A stretch of 26,191 nucleotides of DNA from an uncultured Oscillospiraceae bacterium (GTDB lineage: Bacteria > Bacillota > Clostridia > Oscillospirales > Oscillospiraceae): the NCBI GenBank assembly GCA_934572365.1, contig CAKTKX010000003.1, forward strand, positions 1 to 26,191. Direction: 5' to 3'. Numbering within the stretch: position 1 is the stretch's first letter; every line of letters begins with the position of its first letter. The translations under genes were made by a program, and so were the position numbers. Below the pieces are notes generated by a model. The model ran no database searches, was not told where the DNA came from, and saw nothing but the letters and a program-made list of their open reading frames with translations. Shown piece by piece: positions 1 to 7,200 of the stretch.

Positions 1-102
1 ATCCATTTCACCTTCCCTGTTACCTACGATGGTGAAAGCGGAGCGTTATTTGTCAGAACTAATGAACAGCAAGTTGAATCTGTCGTGCTTTTGACAAAAT
101 AA
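1..102 (+). CDS. C-terminal fragment of an unidentified protein (partial at window start)
   Basis: The first frame is open from base 1 and ends at TAA 100-102. It gives 33 residues that alternate hydrophobic and polar positions (FTFPVTYDGES, then VESVVLLTK), which resembles the last beta strands of a domain. The stop lies directly against a strong terminator hairpin, which supports a real gene end. The family cannot be named from so short a piece. Confidence 0.6.
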   Translation: MHFTFPVTYDGESGALFVRTNEQQVESVVLLTK

Positions 103-135
103 AAAGAGTGTGCCACACCAGGCACACTCTTTTTT
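101..135. terminator. Bidirectional rho-independent terminator
   Basis: A perfect stem pairs AAAAGAGTGTGCC (102-114) with GGCACACTCTTTT (121-133) around a 6-nt loop. It is flanked by A and T runs on both sides, so it can terminate transcription from either strand. It sits between the convergent ends of the gene ending at 102 and the small minus-strand gene ending at 134. Confidence 0.9.
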
Positions 136-295
136 AGTCCCCGGATGTGTTTTCCCAATCGGGAAAACACATTAGATAATAGTCACATTCGTCACATGCG
201 ATTTCATAATCAGGATTTTCCCCGTTGTGCCTGCACAGCCCGCCGTGAAGGCTGGGCGTCAGAATCTCCTGCTGATCCTTTTCCTCACCGTGCAT
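134..295 (-). CDS. 53-aa Cys-rich small protein
   Basis: A minus-strand frame runs from ATG 295 to TAA 134, preceded by an AGGGG Shine-Dalgarno about 9 nt upstream. The product has an acidic N-terminus (MHGEEKDQQE) and then a Cys/His-rich half with CRH, CDEC and a later C. These could hold a small metal site. A plausible promoter lies upstream on the minus strand (TTGCGT, 17 nt, CATAAT, within about 314-342). The gene is too short to assign a family, and no function is proposed. The good ribosome binding site, the tight fit against the shared terminator and the ordered Cys spacing argue that it is real. Confidence 0.6.
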   Translation of the reverse strand: MHGEEKDQQEILTPSLHGGLCRHNGENPDYEIACDECDYYLMCFPDWENTSGD

Positions 296-400
296 AATGC
301 ATCACCCCTTTTATATTATGTACGAATATTTTGACATACGCAAGCCCTAATTTTGCGGATATACTTTATTTACTGGAAATCCGCTCAGGGGGTGAGGAAA

Positions 401-604
401 TTGATCAGCTATGAACCGCTGTTTCTGACGTTGAAAGAGAAGAATATTTCCTCATACCGCCTTGAGAAAATGGGCTTTGCCCGAAGCACCTATTACGCGA
501 TGAAGGACGGCAAAAGCGTTTCGACAAACACCATTGACCAGCTCTGCACGTTGCTGGAGTGTGATGTCTCCGACATTATGAAATTTGTACCAAAACAGAA
601 TTAA
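401..604 (+). CDS. Small Cro/CI-type helix-turn-helix regulator (copy 1)
   Basis: This is a 67-aa DNA-binding protein of the short Xre-like type, made of essentially one HTH domain. SSYRLEKMGF and STYYAMKDGK form the helix-turn-helix core, and NTIDQLCTLLECDVSDIM is the typical recognition-end helix with the NTIxxLCxxLxC signature. I chose the TTG at 401 because a strong AGGGGGTG Shine-Dalgarno (about 387-394) precedes it. The paralogue at 1223 also begins at the same residue pair, MISYEPLF. The upstream ATG at 353 would add 16 residues with no homology and no ribosome binding site. Such proteins usually autoregulate or act with a neighbouring module. The target here is unknown. Confidence 0.85.
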   Translation: MISYEPLFLTLKEKNISSYRLEKMGFARSTYYAMKDGKSVSTNTIDQLCTLLECDVSDIMKFVPKQN

Positions 605-648
605 ACGTCCCGGATTGGATAATGGGCGGGTTGCATCAGACAGTTAAC

Positions 649-681
649 AGGCACAGTGGGATAATCTGCTGTGCCTTTCTT
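649..681 (+). terminator. Terminator after HTH copy 1
   Basis: AGGCACAG (649-656) pairs with CTGTGCCT (669-676) over a 12-nt loop, followed by a T-rich tail (TTTCTT). It lies 45 nt after the regulator stop codon, just before the left inverted repeat. Confidence 0.75.
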
Positions 682-689
682 GTATAAGT

Positions 690-750
690 GAGCACCCCCT
701 TGCCTCTCCCTCTGGGAGAGGTGTCTGAGCGCAGCGAAGACGGAGAGGGT
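690..750. repeat. Left inverted repeat flanking the DUF559 gene
   Basis: This 61-nt element contains two small palindromes: CTCTCCC/GGGAGAG, and a second arm around GTCTGAGCGCAGCGAAGAC. It matches the reverse complement of 1114-1171 closely, sharing the blocks GCACCCCC, CTCTCCCTCTGGGAGAG and GAGAGGGT. Its inner end GGAGAGGG also acts as the likely ribosome binding site of the enclosed gene. From memory, very similar palindromic repeats are common in gut Firmicutes genomes. Confidence 0.8.
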
Positions 751-755
751 AAACA

Positions 756-1136
756 ATGACCGTACCAAAAGACAACACCCAATTAGAAAATGCCCGGCGA
801 CTTCGCAGGGAGATGACACCCCACGAACGTAAGCTCTGGTATCTTTTTCTGCGCAAATATCCAGTAAAGATTTACAAACAGCGGATTATCGGCAGATTCA
901 TCGTGGACTTTTACTGTGCTCCGGCCAGACTGGTCATTGAATTGGATGGATCTCAACATTATGAATCTCAGGGGCTTGCTTATGATGCCGAACGTTCTCA
1001 ATTCCTGACAACTCTTGGTTTGGAGGTTTTGCGATTCTCCAATCGGGATATCGACATGGATTTTTGCGGTGTGTGCACGCAAATTGATTTTGCCATTCAA
1101 AAAAGACTGCAAGACCCTCTCAGTCACCTTCGGTGA
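756..1136 (+). CDS. DUF559 (Vsr/PD-(D/E)XK-like) endonuclease-domain protein
   Basis: This 126-aa protein matches the DUF559 family (PF04480) over its full length. It has the N-terminal LRREMTPHERKLWYLFLR block, then QRIIGRFIVDFYCAPARLVIELDGSQH, where the IVDF Asp and the ELDG Glu/Asp fit a PD-(D/E)XK-type site. LRFSNRDID closes the fold. Length is normal for the family, so the gene looks intact. Both gene ends lie against or inside inverted repeats: the ribosome binding site is in the left one, and the last residues (DPLSHLR) are encoded by the right one. The biological role of stand-alone DUF559 proteins is not established. Nuclease activity is inferred from the fold. The layout suggests that gene and repeats moved together. 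Confidence 0.9.
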   Translation: MTVPKDNTQLENARRLRREMTPHERKLWYLFLRKYPVKIYKQRIIGRFIVDFYCAPARLVIELDGSQHYESQGLAYDAERSQFLTTLGLEVLRFSNRDIDMDFCGVCTQIDFAIQKRLQDPLSHLR

Positions 1137-1171
1137 CAGCTCTCCCAGAGGGAGAGCCAAGGGGGGTGCCC
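1114..1171. repeat. Right inverted repeat flanking the DUF559 gene
   Basis: This is the inverted copy of 690-750. It contains the hairpins GTCACC/GGTGAC and CTCTCCC/GGGAGAG and ends in a G-run (GGGGGGTGCCC) matching the C-run of the left copy. It overlaps the last codons of the DUF559 gene. Confidence 0.8.
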
Positions 1172-1222
1172 ACCATATAGCCTGCTGGTGCGGGGAGTGG
1201 ATTTTATAAGGGAGGTGGTATT

Positions 1223-1429
1223 GTGATTAGCTATGAACCCCTGTTCAGGACGATGAAGGAAAAGGGCATTACGTCATATAGGCTGTTCAAAATGGGTTTT
1301 CCCCAGTCGAATTACTATGCCATGAAGCACGGGGAAAACGTGTCCACCAATACCATCAACGAGCTGTGCATCCTGCTGGAATGTGAGATTCCTGACGTGA
1401 TGGAATTCCTTCCGGAACCGAGAAAATAG
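1223..1429 (+). CDS. Small Cro/CI-type helix-turn-helix regulator (copy 2)
   Basis: This 68-aa paralogue of the regulator at 401 shares MISYEPLF, the SYRLxKMGF core, NYYAMKHGE and NTINELCILLECEIPDVMEF. It starts at GTG 1223, with a strong GGGAGGTGG Shine-Dalgarno (1210-1218) about 4 nt upstream. Divergence between the copies (for example LTLKEKNIS against RTMKEKGIT) suggests an old duplication rather than a recent one. The DUF559 cassette now separates them. It ends at a clear terminator, so it is a single-gene unit. Regulatory targets cannot be deduced. Confidence 0.88.
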   Translation: MISYEPLFRTMKEKGITSYRLFKMGFPQSNYYAMKHGENVSTNTINELCILLECEIPDVMEFLPEPRK

Positions 1430-1462
1430 AAGCCAGACCCGCCAGGGTCTGGCTTCTGTTCG
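1428..1462 (+). terminator. Terminator after HTH copy 2
   Basis: GAAGCCAGACCC (1429-1440) pairs perfectly with GGGTCTGGCTTC (1445-1456) over a GCCA loop and is followed by TGTTCGTT. The stem overlaps the end of the stop codon. Confidence 0.85.
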
Positions 1463-1473
1463 TTAACGGGGAT

Positions 1474-1519
1474 AAAAACCTGGGCTGATGCTGCCTTCTG
1501 CGCACCAACCCAGGTTTTT
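1474..1519 (-). terminator. Inverted repeat, terminator-like, facing the DeoR remnant
   Basis: AAAAACCTGGG (1474-1484) is complementary to CCCAGGTTTTT (1509-1519) with a 24-nt loop. Read on the minus strand it ends in a T-run just after the stop codon of the DeoR fragment, so it is probably the terminator of the original minus-strand gene. Confidence 0.6.
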
Positions 1520-1522
1520 GCA

Positions 1523-1740
1523 TTATTCCGGGGAAATGATCCGTCCGCCCAGCTCACGGTAGCTCTCCGAGAAGTCGGCCGTTGGAGCGGCATCGGTCAC
1601 GATCACATCAATTCGATCCAAAGGACAGTATGTATACAGCGAAACAACGCCAAACTTGCGATTCCGGTAAACGGCAGCCTTGGCATATGTAATTTGGCTT
1701 CCCGCCGCCGAAAGACCAATGGTTCCCCGCTTGCTTTCAA
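1523..1740 (-). pseudogene. C-terminal remnant of a DeoR-family sugar regulator
   Basis: The minus strand encodes about 70 residues ending at TAA 1523. They read like the end of a DeoR effector domain: KFGVVSLYTYCPLDRIDVIVTDA matches the DeoR signature around the conserved 'FG...L...PL..ID..VTD'. The preceding segment (GTIGLSAAGSQITYAKAAVYR) fits the family only loosely. Upstream of about 1740 the frame runs into the + strand terminator at 1771-1804 and contains no N-terminal HTH or Rossmann-like core, so most of the gene is gone. The exact left edge of the homology is approximate. Confidence 0.65.
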
Positions 1741-1770
1741 AAGGCGAAAGAAGGAACGATTTGTCGGATA

Positions 1771-1804
1771 AAAACGCCAGACCCAGCCGGGTCCGGCGTT
1801 TTTT
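1771..1804 (+). terminator. Rho-independent terminator
   Basis: AAAACGCCAGACCC (1771-1784) pairs with GGGTCCGGCGTTTT (1789-1802) with one A-C mismatch and an AGCC loop, ending in a T-run. It has no intact + strand gene upstream now. Its CCAGACCC/GGGTCYGG core resembles the terminator at 1428-1462, so it may be a relic of a rearrangement. Confidence 0.8.
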
Positions 1805-1870
1805 ATGTGAAACAGTTTGAAAATATAAAAAATGTGCCATCCAGAGACAAAAAAGCCCGACAATAGTTGA

Positions 1871-1899
1871 TTGACTTTGCGGCATGTACAAAGTATAAT
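1871..1899 (+). promoter_or_regulatory. Sigma-A type promoter of operon A
   Basis: TTGACT (1871-1876) and a perfect TATAAT (1894-1899) are separated by exactly 17 nt, in an A/T-rich context. Transcription should start near 1906, about 100 nt before the PqqD-like gene. This is the only strong promoter seen upstream of the + strand operon. Confidence 0.85.
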
Positions 1900-2006
1900 A
1901 AAAGTCCTAATAGATGCGACTAATTATTCAGCGGTTTGCGCAGACAGACCAGTTTGCGTTATGGTTTCCCGAAAAATGGAAGGAAAATTGTTAAGGAGAA
2001 GCGAAA

Positions 2007-2270
2007 ATGCGTGTTTCGAAGGATTTGATTCTGCGTGAGGTCGCCGGGGAGAATATCCTGATCCCCGTGGGCAAGGCCGCACTGAAAATTCACGGTATGA
2101 TCTGCCTGACGGAGACGGCCGCGTTCCTATTCGGCAAGCTCCAGGAGGAACACACCGAGGCGGAACTGGTGGATGCCCTTCTGGCGGAATACGACGTTGA
2201 CCGGGAGACAGCCACTAAGGACGTCCGTGAGTTTGTGGAGCAGATGGAGAGCGTCGGCATTCTCGAGTGA
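2007..2270 (+). CDS. PqqD-family peptide-binding protein (RiPP recognition element)
   Basis: This 87-aa protein is full length for the PqqD family (PF05402). It has a beta-hairpin start (KDLILREVAGENILIPVG, then AALKIHGMICLTETAAFLF) followed by helical DALLAEYDVDRETATKDVREFVEQM and the terminal SVGILE. PqqD domains bind the leader of a ribosomally made peptide and present it to a radical SAM/SPASM enzyme. The start is ATG 2007 with AAGGAG at 1993-1998. It is the first gene of the operon, whose later genes encode a candidate precursor and a radical SAM enzyme. No PqqD gene is present in the second, convergent operon. Family assignment is firm; the peptide it binds is inferred. Confidence 0.93.
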   Translation: MRVSKDLILREVAGENILIPVGKAALKIHGMICLTETAAFLFGKLQEEHTEAELVDALLAEYDVDRETATKDVREFVEQMESVGILE

Positions 2271-2285
2271 GAAGGAGGCTTCCGG

Positions 2286-3065
2286 ATGAGCAACAGGAAC
2301 AAACCCAAGTACATAAAACGAAAGAAAAGTAAGCTTGCACCGACTTTGATTGTCGTTGCCGCGGTGCTGGTGCTGGCACTGGCGGGAACGGCGCTTGCCG
2401 TGAAGCATACCGGTAAGCAGCCCGCGCAGACAGACGCCCCAAGCCCCACGGAGATCGGGCAGCCGGTGGAAGCCACGGCGGAGGCGGCCGCGACCCGGAT
2501 GGACGTGAGCTTCCCCTATGCGCTGGAGGATAGCGGCCTGGAGCTGACCTCCCTGTTCCAGTACACGGGCAATAACCCGGACTGCGGCTGGGCGGAGGGA
2601 ACCGACATCGGCGCGGTGATTTTGAAAAATGAAACCGGACGGTATCTGGAAACCCTGAACCTGACGGTTGTCATGGCCGACGGTACAGAACTGTTCTTCG
2701 CGGTGTCCAACATTCCCCACGGCAAAACGGTCTGGGCGTTCGAGGGGGAAAACAAGACCTATGACGATGCCGCCGGCGTGGCGGAAATCCGCTGCGAGAC
2801 AACGTATCTGGACGGCAACGGCTTGGCGCCGGACAAGGTGAAGGCCACGGCGGAGGGCATGAACGTCACCCTGACCAATGTCTCCGGGGAGACGCTGACG
2901 GGGCTTGCGGTTCGGTGTCATAACATTCTGGACGGCGCGTATTTCGGCGGGACGTCCTACACATACTCCGTGGCGGAAATCCCCGCCGACGGAACCGCGG
3001 CGGTGGCCGCCGTGGACTGCGTCCTGGGAGACGTGGGCATTACGCGGGTCGATTATGAAGGTTGA
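2286..3065 (+). CDS. Single-pass membrane protein with conserved extracellular domain (operon A)
   Basis: This 259-aa protein has a basic cytoplasmic start (KYIKRKKSK) and one TM segment at about residues 17-39. A short Pro/Thr/Glu/Ala-rich stalk follows (about 44-75), then an outward-facing domain to the C-terminus. No lipobox Cys follows the TM segment, so it should be a membrane-anchored surface protein. The outer domain is homologous to that of the membrane protein at 12668-13711. Shared features are a hydrophobic VILxN strand, FAVSNIP against FTVTNLP, LTNVSGET against LVNKTGES, and GAYFGGTSY against GAYLGGITY followed by IPADG/VPANG. The gene starts 15 nt after the PqqD gene with GAAGGAGG upstream. 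I recognise no named family. Possible roles are binding or displaying the modified peptide, or a regulatory sensor. Confidence 0.85.
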   Translation: MSNRNKPKYIKRKKSKLAPTLIVVAAVLVLALAGTALAVKHTGKQPAQTDAPSPTEIGQPVEATAEAAATRMDVSFPYALEDSGLELTSLFQYTGNNPDCGWAEGTDIGAVILKNETGRYLETLNLTVVMADGTELFFAVSNIPHGKTVWAFEGENKTYDDAAGVAEIRCETTYLDGNGLAPDKVKATAEGMNVTLTNVSGETLTGLAVRCHNILDGAYFGGTSYTYSVAEIPADGTAAVAAVDCVLGDVGITRVDYEG

Positions 3066-3117
3066 TTACTCGCGGCACCCAATGGAATTTGAGGGCTGCT
3101 TGAACGGAGGAAAAAGT

Positions 3118-3363
3118 ATGAAAGCGTATCTGAAACCTGTATTGTACTATGAACGGTTTGAGCTGTCCCAGCATATTGCAAGCTGCGACCTGAAGCTGAC
3201 TCACAACATGGGTTACGGAACCGGTTGCACCGCCAGTGGCATGGCTGGAGGCGAGTATGGTATTCCTGTAACAAATGGTTTCGTAGAGGGGGACTGCGAG
3301 GTCGGGGTTAATGGATACTGCTACACGAATTCCATTGCAATAATGGGTACGCACACCTCCTGA
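3118..3363 (+). CDS. Candidate modified-peptide precursor (81 aa, operon A)
   Basis: This small peptide sits between the membrane protein and the kinase-like gene. It starts at ATG 3118 with GGAGG about 8 nt upstream. Residues 6-22 carry the motif KPx[LI]x[YF]ExFxLxxxIAS, shared with the peptide at 15769, and look like a recognition leader. Cys23 follows directly. The remainder is Gly-rich (about a dozen Gly after residue 30) with Cys37, Cys60 and Cys68, no long helix, and a C-terminal NGYCYT...THTS ending in Ser81. This is the pattern of a RiPP precursor: conserved leader, then a variable core rich in modifiable residues. The same reading frame is open upstream to 2905 but overlaps the preceding gene and has no suitable start. 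The modification is not known. Confidence 0.8.
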   Translation: MKAYLKPVLYYERFELSQHIASCDLKLTHNMGYGTGCTASGMAGGEYGIPVTNGFVEGDCEVGVNGYCYTNSIAIMGTHTS

Positions 3364-3372
3364 CCCCGCGCT

Positions 3373-4236
3373 ATGAACCTCACAACGGATTTTTCCATCT
3401 CCAACCTGGGCTTCCGGTTTGAAACGCCGTGGCCGGTGGCGGTGACGGAGAATTTCAAGAATTTTGCGGGCAGCGCCGGCCGGCCGGACTGGACGGTCAC
3501 CTTTCAGGAGGTGGACGCTCTGCCCGAAACGCCGGGGAAGGAAGTGTTCCGGAATTACTTCCTGGCGGTGTACGGCTCGGAGGGCAGCTACCTGCGGCGC
3601 TATCACAGCCACACGGATTTTGACCGCCCCTACGCGGTCACGGACTGCGACTGGGACAGCGGAACGGTGCGTGTCCGGTGCCTGGGCGGCGACCGGGACA
3701 GATTCGCGGGAAGCACGGGCTGCTTCGCCCATATCGGGTTTGAAGAGCTGCTGATCGGCCGGGGACGGCTGATTCTCCATGCGTCTTTAGTGGATTCCCC
3801 CTTTGGCGGGATCCTGTTTTCCGGGGCTTCCGGCGTGGGAAAATCCACCCAGGGGGAGCTTTGGAAGCGGTACGAGGGCAGCCAGGTCATCAACGGCGAT
3901 CGCCCGATCCTCTACAAAGGCGCGGAGGGCTGGCTGGCCTGCGGCTCGCCCTATGCCGGGTCGTCGGACTATCACGTAAACGCCAGCGTCCCCATTGCGG
4001 CCGTCGTCATGCTGGAGCAGGACGATGCGTGCAGCATCCGGCGTCTTCCGACGGCGGACGCATTTCGCAATTTGTACGCGGGTACGGTGATGAACAGCTG
4101 GAACGCGGCCTACATGGATGCGGCCTGCGATCTGCTGACGGACTTATCCGGGAGCGTGCCGGTGTACCACCTGCGCTGTACGCCGGACAGAGCCGCCGTG
4201 GAGACGGTGAAAGCAGTCTTACGCGGCGTTATGTAA
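3373..4236 (+). CDS. HPr-kinase-like P-loop protein (operon A)
   Basis: This 287-aa protein resembles the C-terminal catalytic region of HPr kinase/phosphorylase and its relatives in peptide biosynthesis clusters. Visible elements are HASLV (136-140), Walker A GASGVGKST (151-159), NGDR (174-177) and GSPYAGSSD (191-199). The last region corresponds to the substrate and nucleotide-binding loops seen in such proteins. The N-terminal 130 residues are divergent and may bind the substrate. It begins 9 nt after the candidate precursor without a clear Shine-Dalgarno, so translation is probably coupled. True HprK enzymes are longer, oligomeric and act on Ser46 of HPr; that role is unlikely here. A peptide-directed kinase or ATPase is the better guess from context. 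The paralogue lies at 14863-15708. Confidence 0.85.
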   Translation: MNLTTDFSISNLGFRFETPWPVAVTENFKNFAGSAGRPDWTVTFQEVDALPETPGKEVFRNYFLAVYGSEGSYLRRYHSHTDFDRPYAVTDCDWDSGTVRVRCLGGDRDRFAGSTGCFAHIGFEELLIGRGRLILHASLVDSPFGGILFSGASGVGKSTQGELWKRYEGSQVINGDRPILYKGAEGWLACGSPYAGSSDYHVNASVPIAAVVMLEQDDACSIRRLPTADAFRNLYAGTVMNSWNAAYMDAACDLLTDLSGSVPVYHLRCTPDRAAVETVKAVLRGVM

Positions 4237-4292
4237 ACTGAATTGAACCGAGAAAATTGGATACGAAAATTGACGAACGGGGAGGACTTAAG

Positions 4293-7200
4293 TTGAAAAC
4301 GACGAAAAAGTTGTTGGCGCTGCTTCTCGCACTGGTGATGCTCATGAGTGTAATACCCATGGGCGCGTTTGCCGTAGAAGCGGACGAAACGGTAGAAACC
4401 ACCGCCGCAACGGAAGCGGACTCGTCTCCCGACGAGACCACGGAAGTCACGGAGGAACCCGAGGCGACCACGGAGCCGACAGCGGAGGCAACCACGGAAG
4501 CCACGGAGGAGCCGACAGAAGAGACCACCGACCCGACGGAGACAACTGAGATCGCACTCTTTGCGGATGAACCGGCTGAGGACGAGGGACGGGGCGTGGA
4601 ATATGTTTCCCCCCGTGACACCTCCGGTGACCCGCTGTATAAGATCCTCCATATCGACGCAGGGCGGAAGTACACGAGCCTTGCGACTCTGAAGACCATG
4701 GTCGATTATGTTGCCATCAACGGCATGAATCAGATCGACCTGTACCTGTCCGACAACCAAGGCCTGCGCTTTGGCATCACGGATTCGGAAGGAAACTTTA
4801 TCATCAGTGCCAACGGAACGACCTATAATCTGGCCAACGCACTGGGCTATTACGATAATTCCGCCGCCGAGCCGTCCAAGGCGACGGATAAGATCGACAA
4901 GTGGCTCTCTCCCGCCGAAATGAAGGATTTGATCATTTATGCGGCGGCTAAGGGCGTGGATATTGTCCCCAGCATCAACATGCCCGGCCACATGGCGGCG
5001 ATTTTGCAGGGCAGCGGTGACGCGCGGATTTCCACCTTCGGCAAGACTTTTTATTCCCAAAGCGAGTCTGTCCATTATTCCAATGAGTCTCTGGATATGG
5101 GGAATAAGGCGGCAGTGAACTTTGCACTGGCGCTGCTGGATGCCTACTGTAGCTATTTCCGAGGCATTACCGACGATGAGGGCAACCGCCTGGTCAAGTA
5201 TTTCAGCATTGCCGCCGATGAGTACGGCCAGGACTTGGAGCATTTTGCATGGGGTGGGGAAGGCTTCGGCACGGCCTACATGAATGCCAAGGGCGAATAC
5301 GGCGATCTGGTTCAGTTCCTGAACCGGGCGGGCAATGTCATCAAGTCCTACGGCATGACCCCCCGCGCCTTCAACGACGCTTTCCTCAGCGATTACAATA
5401 CCGACGCAAAGGCGTTGGGGCTGAATACCGACTACCAGCTTTACTACTGGGGCGGTGGCTGGGGCGGCATGAAGAACGCCGACCCGGATGTTCTGAGCAG
5501 CAACGGATTTAAGGTCATCAACTGCAATTCCAACTACTATTATATCTGCTGCCATGCCAGACCCTACGGCAGCTACTATGACACGGTTGAAGCCATCCGG
5601 AACAATCCCTTTGAGCTGAAGACCTTTGCGACCGGTACGGTAAGCTTTGCCCCGGCCGGTGCCATGTACTGCATCTGGTGCGACCACTGCACCGGCGGCG
5701 CATCCCATGAGACGGATATTTCCACCTCAGCCATGGAGGTCATGGCAGAGTGGGCGGCTTGTCTGTCGGCCACGCCGGACGTGAACTATGAGTACGTAGA
5801 GAAGGTCGATGATACCGGCGTCAAGATCGGCGCGGCGGGCTTGAGCGACATCGCCGTAGATAAGTTGGACGACCCGACAATTCTTGCCGCGGCAGAGGGG
5901 AAGGTTCTGACCTACTCCGTGCAGATGCTGAATGCCCAGCGGGATTATACCGGCTCTTACCGCATTTCCCTGCCCATTCCCGAGGGCTGGAATGCTGCCA
6001 AGGTTCGCGGCTTCACGGTGGGCGAGCTTGCGGCGACGATGTCGGCGGATAACGAGGCCACACTGCCCGTGCGGGAGGCCAGCGGCAATGTGAAGGGCGA
6101 TTATTACGTTTTGGATGTGGACACGCCCTACGCCGCCGTGGGCATCTACGAGGCTGCCGACGCCGCCGAAGAGCAGGACGTGGTGAATGTTACGCTGCAT
6201 GTCGGCGATACTTACGACCTTGGAACGCTGACCGGCGATTACCGCGAGTTTGCAAAGGCGTATGAAGTGTTCAAAATCAAGCAGACCGGCTTTACGGATG
6301 CAGTGGCTGGAACGCCCGCAGTTGATCCCGCTACCGCTGATATGGGCACGCTGGATTCCGGTGAGTCGTATCTTATCAGCGATGGAAACGGGAATTATCT
6401 GTCCATTGACGTCGGTAACTCTGTCACCATTGCCAATTCGACAGACCCGATGACAGCGGCACGGTGGAAGGTAACCGTCAATTCGGACGGGACGTATTCT
6501 TTCTCCACGTCCTATGTGCAGTGGGGGTCGACACATACTGCCTGTTTAGCGTTGCAGACCTGGAGCCCGTATATTCTTGTCACAGGCAGTACTGCTACGA
6601 ACTTCGCGTATAATTCGGAGAGCGGCTTCTATACTCACCTTACAAACCACGAGTTAAACAACGACTTCTACTTGGAATATACCGGTACTAGCTGGGCTTT
6701 GACCAAGGATGCAGTTTCTGGTTCCGCCGCGGCGATCTACACCCCCGGGACGGAAGGTACTCCGGGTACGCCTGCGACAACGACCCTTCTGCTGACCGCG
6801 ACCAAAGCGGGCACGGCCTCTGTCACCATCGGCAGCACGACCTATAACGTGACCGTTATCGCCGGTATCAGCAGTGCCGCCTGCACCGAGCATGACATCA
6901 CCGTCTCCGGGCACGGCGTCAACGGCCTGACCTGCGCGGCGGACAGCTCTGTCACCTCTATTGCCGGCTATGAGACTGTTACCGGCGTGAAGATCAACGG
7001 CTACAGCCTGACCCCCACCGTGGACAATGCTGCTTACAAGGGTGAAGTCCAGGTCAAGATGCCCGTTCCAGCTGAATGGACTGCGGAGGGCGGCGTCGTT
7101 CAGGCGTTCCTGAAACAGGATACCGGAACGGTGGCTATCCCCGTGACCATCGAGGAGGGCTACGCAACCTACACCGTTCCCGGCGGAACGGTTTCCGGCC

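Larger units (their letters stand above)
1430..2006. other. Gene-free interval before operon A
   Basis: This 577-nt stretch holds no intact gene. It contains three hairpins, the DeoR remnant, the operon A promoter and an untranslated leader of about 100 nt. The leader (about 1906-2006) contains a short repeat of GTTTGCG but no riboswitch class I can recognise. Confidence 0.7.

Noticed and set aside
331..365. Possible promoter TTGACA...TATACT before the first HTH gene
   Set aside because: The spacing is 23 nt, too long for a normal sigma-A promoter, and no better -10 box at 16-18 nt was found.
353..400. N-terminal extension of the first HTH regulator from ATG 353
   Set aside because: The added 16 residues lack homology to the paralogue, and the strong Shine-Dalgarno lies inside this stretch, directly before TTG 401.
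401..1429. Toxin-antitoxin interpretation of the HTH regulators with the DUF559 protein
   Set aside because: The DUF559 gene is bounded by inverted repeats and is separated from the first HTH gene by a terminator, which fits a mobile unit better than an operonic toxin-antitoxin pair.
2007..4236. Lasso peptide cluster
   Set aside because: An HPr-kinase-like protein and a PqqD-like protein occur in some lasso clusters, but no asparagine-synthetase-like cyclase or transglutaminase-like protease is present, and a radical SAM enzyme is.
4110..5708. Minus-strand frame of about 532 codons over the kinase-like and GH20 genes
   Set aside because: It overlaps two well-supported genes and shows no domain, signal or start context.
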